Shown: piece by piece, positions 42,868 to 51,732 of the stretch
Layout: every line of letters begins with the position of its first letter
Position numbering within the stretch: position 1 is the first letter of the stretch
Assembly: GCA_044463125.1 (NCBI GenBank)
Contig: JBIQMS010000005.1
Span: 83,650 to 147,649 of the forward strand
Origin: CAYMZZ01 sp044463125
GTDB taxonomy: Bacteria; Bacteroidota; Bacteroidia; Chitinophagales; Chitinophagaceae
DNA length: 64,000 nt
Direction: 5' to 3'
Made by a program: the position numbers and the translations under genes
The notes under the pieces: model-generated
What the model was told of the DNA's origin: nothing
Databases searched by the model: none
Seen by the model: only the letters and a program-made list of their open reading frames with translations

Positions 42868-43185
42868 ATGAAACTCCGGTTTGCATTCAATATTGCCCGC
42901 ATAGTGTTTATTGTCGCTGTGCCAATCGTCCTTCTTGTACTGCCAGCAGATTTTTTTGATGGGGGGGAAAGTATTTGTCTTTCCCAAGTGTTGTTTAATA
43001 TGAGTTGCTACGCTTGTGGGATGACCAGGGCTTGCATGCATTTAATCCATTTTGAATTTGAAGAAGCTTATGCTTATCATATGTTATCTTTCCTGGTTGT
43101 ACCCTTGTTAGCTATTGTGTGGGTTCAATGGTTTTTAAAAGAGTTCAAATTGTTTAAGAAGTTCAGGGCAATGATAAAATCCTAA
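42868..43185 (+). CDS. DUF2752 domain membrane protein
   Basis: A 105-residue membrane protein with two or three hydrophobic segments. The DUF2752 signature is CYACGMTRACMHLIHFEFEE (residues 47-66): a CxxCGMTRA block followed by a short amphipathic helix. The function is unknown; members often sit next to TM2 domain genes, as here. The start codon comes right after the T run of the TM2 terminator, so no separate ribosome-binding site is present and expression depends on a promoter within or near the hairpin, or on read-through. Confidence 0.85.
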   Translation: MKLRFAFNIARIVFIVAVPIVLLVLPADFFDGGESICLSQVLFNMSCYACGMTRACMHLIHFEFEEAYAYHMLSFLVVPLLAIVWVQWFLKEFKLFKKFRAMIKS

Positions 43186-43400
43186 TATTTCGTCTTGTCG
43201 ACGTCCATTATTGGCATCAATACCTCGTAATAATTGAACCGGCCGTTTTTTTTGTGAATTTTATCGGTTGGAACCATGTATTACAATTAATGAATCATAT
43301 TCTTCAATGAACTACCAAATGTAAGGCTCCGTTTCATGACGTACGCCATATGGGTATCTATTTCGATTAATGCTTACATTGCCTCACGCTTGACGTCTCA

Positions 43401-43685
43401 CGTTCGGTAGGGCCGCCCTTGCGGACGGCCCTAATATATGTCGCCCGCCGCGGCGGGCTTCTCACGCCTCACGTCTCACGCCTCACGCCTCACGTCTCAC
43501 GTCTCACGCCTCACGCCTCACGTCTCACATCTCACGTCTCACGTTCGAAATGGCCGCCCTTGCGGACGGCCCTAACATATGTCGCCCGCCGCGGCGGGCT
43601 TCTCACACCTCACGATTCACGTCTCACGCCTCACGTCTCACGTCTCACGTCTCACGCCTCACGATTCACGCCTCACGCCTCACAA
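43401..43685. repeat. Tandem composite repeat: GC palindrome module plus CTCACGY heptads
   Basis: A 60-base GC-rich module (43401-43460 and again 43542-43601, offset 141) contains GGGCCGCCC/GGACGGCCC and the perfect palindrome GCCCGCCGCGGCGGGC. Each copy is followed by twelve in-phase heptads (43461-43544 and 43602-43685), mostly CTCACGC or CTCACGT. A looser CTTCCTA-type heptad tail extends to about 43715. Confidence 0.9.
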
Positions 43686-43887
43686 TTCCCCTCTTCCTAC
43701 TCACTACTCCCAACTTTCTTGATTTTTGTCAAACAAACTGATACTGAATTAATGACAAATGTCAAATAATCATCATTTAAGGGATTTCCCTTATAGCGAA
43801 TCCGGGTGGTACCCATTAGTTTCGTCGCATGATTCGAAGAACAATATTGTTCTCGACAACCAATATCATTTAAAAGCCACCTCCATC

Positions 43888-46800
43888 ATGAAAAATCGTA
43901 TCCGCTTCGGCAGGATTATGGCGATCTGCTGTATTGTCCTGTCAGCCATCAGTCTCCGGGCGCAAATTACCGGTACTGGTACTACACTTTCCGTAAACGC
44001 ATCTTCGGCAACTGTCATTGATCCGGCCATAGTGGTCAGTGGTGCTGCCAACATCACGAATGCGACGGTTCAGATTTCGACCAATTTTTATGCAGGCGAC
44101 GTACTTTCCTATGACGCCAGCCTGGCCGCAACCCTGGGCATTACCGGTGAGTACACAACCATGTCGAATGCGACAGGTATCCTTTACCTTACAGGTACCA
44201 CATCGCCGGCCAACTGGCAGGCATTGTTGCGTACAGTGAGCTTTCAAAATACCAGCGCCGCCTGCGGACCTTCTTCCCGTGAAATCGTTTTTATGCCGGG
44301 ACGGGTTTTGCAAAACCTATACAATGGCCACTATTATGAGTTCGTGTCGGGCAGTTATACCTGGAAAGAGGCCAAAGACGCCGCCGCTCAGCGCTCCTAC
44401 AATGGTATGCAGGGCTATTTGGCTACCAGCACCTCCGCCGGCGAAAACAACTTTGTGTGGAAGCTGATGAATGCGGATGCATGGGTGGGATCCACCTACG
44501 ATCTGGATGAATTGGTAGCTGCCGGTGTTACTGCCTATGCTAATCAGGCCGCTGCCAATGGAAATGTTTATTGGGTAACAGGACCGGAGCGGGGGATGTT
44601 CGTAAGTTCAGGCCTGGGGTCGCCCGTAGCCCAGAATGGCGCTTATATGAACTGGAACAGCGGAGAACCTAATAATTACAATGGTACAAACGAGTTTTAT
44701 ACGCAATTGTACTCAGGCCAGCAGGGGCGCTGGAATGATCTGCCTATCAGTAGTAAACTTAGCCTCCTGGTGGAATACGGTGGAATGCCCAACGATGTTC
44801 CGCAAAACATTACCTACTCGCGGCAACTCAGCCTCACCAACACGGTAGGTGGTGAAATAACCGGCGGCAACATTGCCGTATGTAGCAGCAGCAACTCCAC
44901 TTTGCTCACCACTACCGCTGCAGTACCTGGTGTTACCATTACCCGTTGGGAGTATTCCTATGACAACTTCCTGACGGCGGGGGTGCCCATTGCACATACC
45001 GGCAGCACTTATACGGCAACTAACCTCACTCAGACCACTTATTTCCGTACCATTGCCAATGGCAATTCCTGTAGCGGGGCTCCATCCGCATCCACCCGAA
45101 TAGAAGTGGGGTCAACGGTTGCCGGAAGTCTTTCGGCGAATTATACTTCACTCTGCAATGGTTCATCGGCCAGCATCAGCCTCATTGGTAATACCGGTGA
45201 TGTACTCAAATGGCAGGTGAACAACGATAATTCCAACTGGAGCGATATCGCACATACGGGTGTCGTTTACAACACCCCCAATCTTTCCACCGGAAACTAT
45301 TATTACCGAGCAGAAGTAAAGAATGCTTCATGCCCAACCAGCGCATTCACCGCTTCGCTTAGCATTACCGTGAGCGCCGGTGCGGGTTCCGTGAGCGGTA
45401 CCATCAGCGGCACAAGCAGCCTTTGCGGAAGCACCAACAATGGTAGCCTGAGCTTATCGGGACAAACGGGCAATGTGCTTAAATGGCAAAAGTCGACCGA
45501 CAATGGCATTATCTGGACCGATATCAGCAATTCCAGCACTACTCTTACCATCACCAACCAAACAGTAGCCACAAAGTATCGGGCACAGGTTCAAAATGCG
45601 AGTTGTAATCCGGTATTTACCGATGCATATACAGTTGGACATTTCAGCAATGCATTTACCTGGCTGGGAACCAGTGATACCGATTTTGGGAACGCCTCCA
45701 ACTGGAGTTGCACCGTGCCCGGTGCCGGTGATCCGATCCTGATCAGTGCTTCGGCACCGAATATGCCGGTTCTCGATCAAAGCAGAACATTGGGTAATAT
45801 TGTTTTTGAAGACAATACTTCCCTTTCCCTGAATGGGTATGCTCTCATTGTGAACGGTACCATCACTGCGCCCGCCACGGGTCAGTTCATAGGCGGCACT
45901 GGGTCATCTATGGAACTTAACGGAATTAACAATCCACAGGGCATCTATTTCGATCAGTCCAATCCCGGCAGCAGCAATTTCCTGGAGTCGCTCACTATCA
46001 ATAAGGAACAGGTGATTACAACCGGTGGAACCGGTCATTGTACCGCCACCGGAAGTATTAATAATTACGGAATGGGCATTACGCGGGTACAATTGGGCAA
46101 TATTGATAAGACGTCTACAGCACCTACCAGTTCTGCCGGGGCTTACAACAACTATTTTACTTCGGACTACACAGAACTAAGCCCATCTACTGCCTATACA
46201 CTTACCGTAAAAACGGGATCAGCATCTTATCAGCAGAATGCCCGCGCCTGGATCGACTGGAACGATGATGGCGATTTTAATGATGCCAATGAGTTGCTCA
46301 ACACATCCTCGGGCTTGACGGGTGGTAGCAGTATTCCGCTCAATTTCACTTCGCCCGCGATCGGCGCTGATATTGCCGGTGGTGTAAAGCGCATGCGAGT
46401 GGCAGTAGAGTATAGCTCAATAGCACCCACCAACTGCACCGTACAATATGGCGAGATAGAAGATTATAAGATCCACTTCCTGCCACTGCCTACAGTAGAT
46501 GGAGAACTGGTGATTGGCAACAACCTCGTATTGGGTTCCGATTTGATACTTACCAAAGGCATGTTGAAGCTCAATAACCAGGACTTGCAGTTGGGCACAG
46601 GTGCCAGCATACAGGGTGCAGCTTCCGACAAATACATACAAACTAACGGTACCGGCAGGCTTTATGCTACTATTGCGAATGGCCAGTCGCTCAGCCTGCC
46701 GGTGGGTAACAGTGCTTACAATCCCGTTACCATTACCAACAATACAGGTGCAGCTGATCAATTTGGCGTAAAAGTGTTGGACGAAGTGTATCGTAACGGA

Positions 46801-47586
46801 CAGGATGGGGATGTAATTGCCGTGGGCCACGTAACCCGCACCTGGGATATCAGCAAACTAGCACCGAATGGCGGAGCCGGTATCAATTTCCAGTTCAACT
46901 GGAATGATGGCGAAGCGCCGGCATTATCGAATCCCATGCTGTTCCATCATAACGGCAGCAACTGGGAAAGACTGACCGGAACAACCAGCCGCGTTGGCAA
47001 TACCTTATCTTATTCAGGATATACTGGCGGGTTCTCGCCCTTCGCCGTGGCAGAGCACAATTTTACGTTGCCAGTACAATGGTTGTCGTTTACGGCAGCA
47101 AAATCGGAAACTTCCGTACAGCTTCGTTGGGTTACGGGCGAAGAAATCAATGCCAAGGACTTTGTAGTGCAGCACAGTGCCGATGGACTAAACTGGCAGA
47201 ATATTGCCGTTCAAAATGCGGCAGGCACAAGCCGATCAGTGAACGAATACGCCTATCTGCATCAGCAACCACTGAAAGCCGACAACTATTACCGTATTCT
47301 GCAGCGTGACCAGGACGGCCGCAGCAGCTACAGTGCGGTACGGAAAGTGCAGTTCAATACCGAAGCGGAGAAGTTCCGTTTACTGGGTAATCCCGTTAAA
47401 GTCGATCAGATACGCGTGTTCAGCCCATCGGCCCAGGTATTGCGCTTGTTCGCCGCAGACGGCCGACAGGTATGGCAGGGCACTGTGCAAGCTGGCATCC
47501 AAACCTTGAAGACGGGTTCGCTGGCTCCGGGTATTTATAGCCTGCGACATGGTGAATCCGCCGTAACGGTTTCCATTCTGCCTTAA
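43888..47586 (+). CDS. Large secreted C-type lectin / GEVED protein with T9SS sorting domain
   Basis: A 1232-residue protein. The ATG at 43888 gives a signal peptide (MKNRIRFGRIMAICCIVLSA); the frame is open upstream to 43759 with no sensible start. After an N-terminal beta region comes a C-type lectin-like domain (about residues 125-265; EFVSGSYTWKEAKDAAAQRS, GEPNNYNGTNEFYTQL, GRWNDLPIS), including an EPN-type sugar-binding motif. Then follow Ig-like domains, a GEVED domain ending QYGEIEDYKIHF (near residue 870), a beta-sandwich (LPVQWLSFTAAKSETSVQLR) and a short T9SS type A-like end (RLFAADGRQVWQGTV). Likely a surface carbohydrate-binding protein. Confidence 0.88.
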   Translation: MKNRIRFGRIMAICCIVLSAISLRAQITGTGTTLSVNASSATVIDPAIVVSGAANITNATVQISTNFYAGDVLSYDASLAATLGITGEYTTMSNATGILYLTGTTSPANWQALLRTVSFQNTSAACGPSSREIVFMPGRVLQNLYNGHYYEFVSGSYTWKEAKDAAAQRSYNGMQGYLATSTSAGENNFVWKLMNADAWVGSTYDLDELVAAGVTAYANQAAANGNVYWVTGPERGMFVSSGLGSPVAQNGAYMNWNSGEPNNYNGTNEFYTQLYSGQQGRWNDLPISSKLSLLVEYGGMPNDVPQNITYSRQLSLTNTVGGEITGGNIAVCSSSNSTLLTTTAAVPGVTITRWEYSYDNFLTAGVPIAHTGSTYTATNLTQTTYFRTIANGNSCSGAPSASTRIEVGSTVAGSLSANYTSLCNGSSASISLIGNTGDVLKWQVNNDNSNWSDIAHTGVVYNTPNLSTGNYYYRAEVKNASCPTSAFTASLSITVSAGAGSVSGTISGTSSLCGSTNNGSLSLSGQTGNVLKWQKSTDNGIIWTDISNSSTTLTITNQTVATKYRAQVQNASCNPVFTDAYTVGHFSNAFTWLGTSDTDFGNASNWSCTVPGAGDPILISASAPNMPVLDQSRTLGNIVFEDNTSLSLNGYALIVNGTITAPATGQFIGGTGSSMELNGINNPQGIYFDQSNPGSSNFLESLTINKEQVITTGGTGHCTATGSINNYGMGITRVQLGNIDKTSTAPTSSAGAYNNYFTSDYTELSPSTAYTLTVKTGSASYQQNARAWIDWNDDGDFNDANELLNTSSGLTGGSSIPLNFTSPAIGADIAGGVKRMRVAVEYSSIAPTNCTVQYGEIEDYKIHFLPLPTVDGELVIGNNLVLGSDLILTKGMLKLNNQDLQLGTGASIQGAASDKYIQTNGTGRLYATIANGQSLSLPVGNSAYNPVTITNNTGAADQFGVKVLDEVYRNGQDGDVIAVGHVTRTWDISKLAPNGGAGINFQFNWNDGEAPALSNPMLFHHNGSNWERLTGTTSRVGNTLSYSGYTGGFSPFAVAEHNFTLPVQWLSFTAAKSETSVQLRWVTGEEINAKDFVVQHSADGLNWQNIAVQNAAGTSRSVNEYAYLHQQPLKADNYYRILQRDQDGRSSYSAVRKVQFNTEAEKFRLLGNPVKVDQIRVFSPSAQVLRLFAADGRQVWQGTVQAGIQTLKTGSLAPGIYSLRHGESAVTVSILP

Positions 47587-47615
47587 GAATCGTTGATTTG
47601 GATAAATGCGAATTG

Positions 47616-47664
47616 GGGGATGGATTGAAGTCACCACTGACTTCCCTCCATCCCCTTCGCTTTT
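47616..47664 (+). terminator. Strong terminator of the giant lectin gene
   Basis: GGGGATGGA pairs with TCCATCCCC, and inside it GAAGTCA pairs with TGACTTC around a CCAC loop; a CTTTT stretch follows. It lies 30 bases after the stop and 40 bases before pyrR. Confidence 0.75.
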
Positions 47665-47703
47665 GCCATGAATGTGAAGCGGCCTTTTTCCTATTTTTAC
47701 GGT

Positions 47704-48231
47704 ATGAAGTCTATTTTGAACGAGCATCAATTATCCATCACTATAAAGCGACTCGCCCATCAAATCCTGGAAAATCACCCGGCACTTGAAAATACCGTGC
47801 TCATCGGTATGCAGCCCAGGGGAATCTATATGTCGGATCAAATTGTGCGGTCCATCGGGCAGGAATTCCCCGGAACTGCGATTACTTATGGAAAACTGGA
47901 TATCACATTTTATCGCGACGATATTCGGCAGGAACTGCATGTGGCCAATAAGACGGAAATTCCTTTTTCGATAGAAAATAAGAATGTGGTATTGATCGAT
48001 GATGTATTGTACACAGGCCGTACCATTCGCGCCGCGCTGGATGCTCTTATCGATTTTGGACGGCCCGCTAAAGTGGAGCTTTGCGTGTTGATTGATCGTC
48101 GTTTCAGCAGGCAGTTTCCCATACAAGCCGACTACACCGGAAGAGTAGTGGATGCCTTTGAGTCGCAAAAAGTGAAAGTGCGCTGGAAAGAGAAAGACGG
48201 CCATGAGGAGGTAGTGATTACGACGGATTAA
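47704..48231 (+). CDS. pyrR: Bifunctional pyr operon regulator / uracil phosphoribosyltransferase PyrR
   Basis: A 175-residue phosphoribosyltransferase-fold protein. The ATG at 47704 gives the usual start; an ATG at 47668 would add 12 residues. VVLIDDVLYTGRTIRAALDA (about residues 98-117) is the PRPP-binding loop, and GMQPRGIYMSDQI a second family block. In Firmicutes PyrR binds pyr leader RNA and UMP to attenuate; a leader-binding role here is unproven, but its place before pyrB fits control of pyrimidine synthesis. 101 bases separate it from pyrB. Confidence 0.93.
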   Translation: MKSILNEHQLSITIKRLAHQILENHPALENTVLIGMQPRGIYMSDQIVRSIGQEFPGTAITYGKLDITFYRDDIRQELHVANKTEIPFSIENKNVVLIDDVLYTGRTIRAALDALIDFGRPAKVELCVLIDRRFSRQFPIQADYTGRVVDAFESQKVKVRWKEKDGHEEVVITTD

Positions 48232-48332
48232 GCCAGCCCGAATCCTGGTTTTGCGGGGGAATCAGGCAGCCTCATTCGACTGTATAATATTTACTTTTTA
48301 GTTTTTTCAATTCCTATTAACTTCGCCCTTTA

Positions 48333-49259
48333 ATGCGACTATCTACCAGACATCTCCTCGGCATTAAAGACCTTTCTAAAGAAGATATTTCCCTTATTCT
48401 CGACACAGCACGGCAGTTTAAAGAAGTATTACAGCGACCCGTAAAAAAAGTGCCCTCCCTTCGTGATGTGGTGGTGGTTAACCTGTTTTTTGAAAACTCT
48501 ACCCGCACCCGTATATCATTCGAGCTGGCAGAAAAAAGGCTTTCAGCGGACACCGTCAACTTTACGGCATCTTCTTCGTCGGTGTCTAAAGGCGAAACAT
48601 TGCTGGATACGGTGAACAATATCCTTTCCATGAAAGTGGATATGGTGGTGATGCGACATAGCGCCAGCGGTGCGCCTCATTTTCTGGCACAGCATATACC
48701 GGCCGCCATCATCAATGCAGGGGATGGCATCAATGAACACCCCACACAGGGCTTGCTCGACGCTTTTTCCATTGAAGAAAAAACGGGTTCACTCGAGGGT
48801 CGCAAAGTGGCCATTATCGGCGATATCATGCATAGCAGAGTGGCACAGTCTAATATTTATCTGCTGAAAAAAATGGGAGCCGAAGTGGTGGTTTGTGGTC
48901 CCCCCACCTTAATACCCAAATATATTGGAGAAGCCCTTGGGGTAAATGTGAGCTATAATTTGCGCGAAACCCTGGAGTGGTGCGATGTGGCTAACGTTTT
49001 GCGTATTCAACTGGAGCGACAAAACCAGGTCTTATTCTCATCACTGCGCGAGTATAACCTGGCCTATGGAATCAGCAGAAAGCTGCTGGATAGTATCCAA
49101 AAGGATATTGTGATCATGCATCCGGGACCCATTAACCGGGGCGTGGAACTTGATAGTGATGTAGCTGATAGTGGACAATCCATTATTCTGCAGCAAGTGG
49201 AAAATGGGGTAGCGGTTCGCATGGCAGTTCTTTACCTGCTCTCCGGTCAGCAAAGCTGA
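48333..49259 (+). CDS. pyrB: Aspartate carbamoyltransferase catalytic subunit
   Basis: A 308-residue enzyme joining carbamoyl phosphate and aspartate, the first committed step of pyrimidine synthesis. FENSTRTRISFELAEKRLSA contains the carbamoyl phosphate-binding STRTR; HPTQGLLD-type EHPTQGLLDAF and GRKVAIIGDIMHSRVAQS (aspartate domain) are intact, and MHPGPINRGVELDSDV is near the end. No pyrI regulatory subunit gene follows, so it is likely the unregulated trimer. It lies downstream of pyrR and upstream of coaD. Confidence 0.97.
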   Translation: MRLSTRHLLGIKDLSKEDISLILDTARQFKEVLQRPVKKVPSLRDVVVVNLFFENSTRTRISFELAEKRLSADTVNFTASSSSVSKGETLLDTVNNILSMKVDMVVMRHSASGAPHFLAQHIPAAIINAGDGINEHPTQGLLDAFSIEEKTGSLEGRKVAIIGDIMHSRVAQSNIYLLKKMGAEVVVCGPPTLIPKYIGEALGVNVSYNLRETLEWCDVANVLRIQLERQNQVLFSSLREYNLAYGISRKLLDSIQKDIVIMHPGPINRGVELDSDVADSGQSIILQQVENGVAVRMAVLYLLSGQQS

Positions 49260-49337
49260 ACCATCGGTGTATTTCTATGTTGGTAATGCGAATTTGATTT
49301 TCTTTGCCCATTATCAATATTCATCAAAACCAATGCA

Positions 49338-49808
49338 ATGGCCCGAATATGTCTTTTTCCCGGCACTTTTGATCCCGTAACGCTGGGACATGTAGATATC
49401 GTAAACCGGGCCATGCCCCTGTTCGATAAGATCATCATTGGCGTGGGTTTGAATGCATCTAAAGCGCCGATGTTTTCAGCGGACCAGCGCTTGCAATGGA
49501 TTAATGAGATTTACAGGGATGTGGACCAGGTGGAGGGAGCCGTTTACGAAGGGCTGACCATCGATTTTTGCAAAAAAATCGGGGCGCGGTTTATTTTGCG
49601 AGGTATCCGTTATGTCAGCGATTTTGAATACGAAAAAACGATCGCAGACGCCAACAGAACGCTCGACAAATCGATTGAAACAATTTTTCTTACCGGGGAA
49701 CCCAAGTACACTTCTGTAGCTTCCACTATTGTTCGCGACATTATTCGTAATGGGGGAGACGCCAAACTCTTTCTCCCGGAAGTGGTGTACGCATCCCTGA
49801 AAAAATAA
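49338..49808 (+). CDS. coaD: Phosphopantetheine adenylyltransferase
   Basis: A 156-residue protein catalysing the penultimate step of coenzyme A synthesis. ICLFPGTFDPVTLGHVDIVN holds the TxGH nucleotidyltransferase motif (residues 3-22), and RGIRYVSDFEYE and SSTIVR-type VASTIVRDIIRNGGD the rest of the active site. No unusual feature. The hotdog thioesterase gene begins five bases after the stop, so the two are probably co-transcribed. Confidence 0.96.
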   Translation: MARICLFPGTFDPVTLGHVDIVNRAMPLFDKIIIGVGLNASKAPMFSADQRLQWINEIYRDVDQVEGAVYEGLTIDFCKKIGARFILRGIRYVSDFEYEKTIADANRTLDKSIETIFLTGEPKYTSVASTIVRDIIRNGGDAKLFLPEVVYASLKK

Positions 49809-49813
49809 GGATT

Positions 49814-50266
49814 ATGCCAATCTGGTACAACAAAAGTCTGCAACTGGGCGATTTAAAATCCCTGCTTCCAAATACCATGGCACAGGCATTAGGCATTGAA
49901 TGGAATGAATTGGGTGAAGATTCACTTTCCGCCCGGATGCCCGTGGATGATCGTACCCGGCAACCCTATGGATTGTTGCATGGAGGTGCTTCCTGTGTGT
50001 TGGCGGAAACCATAGGAAGCGTGGCATCGGCCATGGTAGTGGACCATGAAAAATTTGCCTGCGTGGGTTTGGAAATTAATGCCAACCACGTGCGAAGTGC
50101 CAGGGATGGTTTTGTTTTCGGAACAGCCCGCCCGCTACACCTTGGGGCCAATACGCATGTTTGGGATATCCGTATCACGGATGAGGCCAATCGACTGATT
50201 TGTGTAAGCCGGTTAACGGTAGCCGTCATTCCCCGCAAAACTTCATTTATTAAATCCGGCCTTTAG
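49814..50266 (+). CDS. Hotdog-fold thioesterase (PaaI/YbdB-like)
   Basis: A 150-residue protein of the hotdog thioesterase superfamily. RQPYGLLHGGASCVLAETIG (about residues 52-71) is the family motif with HGG, and the Glu in AET is the likely catalytic residue. The substrate would be an acyl- or aryl-CoA; 1,4-dihydroxy-2-naphthoyl-CoA hydrolase-type enzymes are close by similarity. It follows coaD by five bases and its last 24 bases overlap the end of the convergent NUDIX gene. Confidence 0.9.
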   Translation: MPIWYNKSLQLGDLKSLLPNTMAQALGIEWNELGEDSLSARMPVDDRTRQPYGLLHGGASCVLAETIGSVASAMVVDHEKFACVGLEINANHVRSARDGFVFGTARPLHLGANTHVWDIRITDEANRLICVSRLTVAVIPRKTSFIKSGL

Positions 50267-50869
50267 CACATCCACCACGGACGGGAAGCTGAGCGGATAA
50301 TAATCCTGGATCGATTCGGCAGGAACCCACTTAATTTCTGTGATATCTTCTTCGGTTTGAGGAATCAGTTTTTGCTCTCCTTTGCAGCGCATATGATACC
50401 AATGCGATTCTTTCAACACAAATCGGGTACCCTCGTGATACGTGTGCCAGGTAATCAATAAGGGTTCCACTAATTCCACCGAATCCAATCCGGTTTCCTC
50501 TTTTACTTCCCGCAGGGCACAGGTAGCCAGGTCCTCACCGGGGTCCAGTTTCCCTTTGGGCAGGTCCCATTTGCCGCGTCGAAAAATTAGCAATGCCTCT
50601 CCGTTTTCATTTTGCACCAACCCACCCGCTGCATGAATAACAGTGAACTTTCGGAAGAATGTTTTCTTAAGTTCTTCCAGGTCGTGATGCAAGAAAACAC
50701 CCGCATGTACCTTTTCGAGCTGCATTTCATGGATCATGCTTTTCACAGTATGCAGATTCAGCTCGTCAATAAAAACCGCATCATCATGGTGCAAAAAGGG
50801 CTCAATGGCGGGCTCTATAGCATCACAGAGGAAGAGGGGAGTAGTATCGAAGTAAATTTTTATATACAT
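50243..50869 (-). CDS. NUDIX hydrolase
   Basis: A 208-residue protein. The NUDIX box GKLDPGEDLATCALREVKEE with TGL following fits G-x5-E-x7-REUxEExGU (about residues 104-126). An N-terminal extension of about 70 residues (MYIKIYFDTTPLFLCDAI) precedes it; this is the common Bacteroidota form of 200-210 residues. The nucleoside diphosphate substrate is unknown. It converges with the thioesterase gene, and its upstream side faces a heptad array. Confidence 0.9.
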   Translation of the reverse strand: MYIKIYFDTTPLFLCDAIEPAIEPFLHHDDAVFIDELNLHTVKSMIHEMQLEKVHAGVFLHHDLEELKKTFFRKFTVIHAAGGLVQNENGEALLIFRRGKWDLPKGKLDPGEDLATCALREVKEETGLDSVELVEPLLITWHTYHEGTRFVLKESHWYHMRCKGEQKLIPQTEEDITEIKWVPAESIQDYYPLSFPSVVDVLKAGFNK

Positions 50870-50880
50870 GGTTGGATGTT

Positions 50881-51050
50881 ACGTTTTACGTAATACGTAA
50901 TACGTAGTACGGAGTACGTGGTGGGTTTTAAGTTTAAAGTATTAAGTTTTAAGTAATACAAATAATTCCAGCCAATAATGAATTTCACAAATAAACAAAT
51001 ATTCAAATTACCGAATCAAAAAACGTACTACGTAAAACGTAAAACGTAGA
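50881..51050. repeat. Inverted ACGT heptad array between NUDIX and pyrE genes
   Basis: Six ACGTNNT units (50881-50922) are followed by GGGTTTTAAGTTTAAAG-type sequence (to about 50955). Four ACGTANN units (51023-51050) form the right arm. The gene-proximal end is 14 bases before the pyrE -7 box. Confidence 0.9.
50981..51020. repeat. AAATNNAC octamer array
   Basis: Five in-phase octamers (AATTTCAC, AAATAAAC, AAATATTC, AAATTACC, GAATCAAA) lie in the loop of the heptad array upstream of pyrE. A looser AAATNCAC array is at 53042-53090. Confidence 0.55.
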
Positions 51051-51064
51051 ACCCAAAACGTCCC

Positions 51065-51072
51065 TACCTTTG
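51065..51072 (+). promoter_or_regulatory. Bacteroidota -7 promoter box of pyrE
   Basis: TACCTTTG matches TAnnTTTG and lies five bases before the ATG, so the transcript would be leaderless or nearly so. Confidence 0.5.
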
Positions 51073-51077
51073 CCGAT

Positions 51078-51713
51078 ATGACTAATGCAAAAGCAGTTGC
51101 CGAGAAATTATTACAGGCTCAGGCTGTAAAATTAAGTCCGGATCAGCCCTTTACCTGGGCCAGCGGTTGGAAAAGTCCCATCTATTGTGATAACCGCAGG
51201 GTATTATCATTTCCATTTATTCGTGATTTTGTGAAGTCTGAACTCTGCAACCAGGTTTTTTCGGAGTTTCCCGATGCCGACCTGCTCGCGGGTGTGGCCA
51301 CGGCGGGCATTGCCTGGGGTGCCATGACGGCCGATCAATTGAAGCTACCCTATATCTACGTACGCCCCAAACCCAAAGAGCATGGATTGGGTAATCAGAT
51401 TGAAGGCTATTACGAGGCCGGCCAGAAGGCGGTGGTGATCGAAGACCTGGTATCCACCGGTAAAAGCAGCCTGCAGGTGGTGGAAGTATTACGTAATGCA
51501 GGGGTGGAGGTAGTAGGGATGGTGGCCATTTTTACCTACGATTTTCCACAGGCGAGCCAGGCTTTTCAGGAAGCGGCTGTTCCCCTGCATACGCTCACCA
51601 ATTATCCGGCTTTGCTGGAATTGGCTGCTGAAAAAGGCCAACTGAGTCCGGCTGCGCAGGAAGTTTTGTTAAAATGGCGCGATGACCCGGCAGGTTGGAA
51701 GGGAGTTTTGTAA
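51078..51713 (+). CDS. pyrE: Orotate phosphoribosyltransferase
   Basis: A 211-residue enzyme making orotidine-5-phosphate from orotate and PRPP. AVVIEDLVSTGKSSLQVVEV (PRPP loop, about residues 117-136) and YVRPKPKEHGLGNQIEG (catalytic loop with Lys and Glu) are present. It is not next to pyrR/pyrB but is 1.8 kb from pyrB. It has its own -7 box. The metal-binding protein gene follows 19 bases downstream. Confidence 0.96.
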   Translation: MTNAKAVAEKLLQAQAVKLSPDQPFTWASGWKSPIYCDNRRVLSFPFIRDFVKSELCNQVFSEFPDADLLAGVATAGIAWGAMTADQLKLPYIYVRPKPKEHGLGNQIEGYYEAGQKAVVIEDLVSTGKSSLQVVEVLRNAGVEVVGMVAIFTYDFPQASQAFQEAAVPLHTLTNYPALLELAAEKGQLSPAAQEVLLKWRDDPAGWKGVL

Positions 51714-51732
51714 TTTGTGGCAAATCCTGCAT

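Noticed and set aside
43401..43685. Possible CRISPR array
   Set aside because: The repeats are 7 bases and contiguous with no unique spacers, and no cas genes are present.
43419..43769. Open frame of 116 codons over the CTCACGY repeat
   Set aside because: It is the translation of a tandem heptad array (repeating SRLTPHV), which stays open because of the repeat, not because it codes for a protein.
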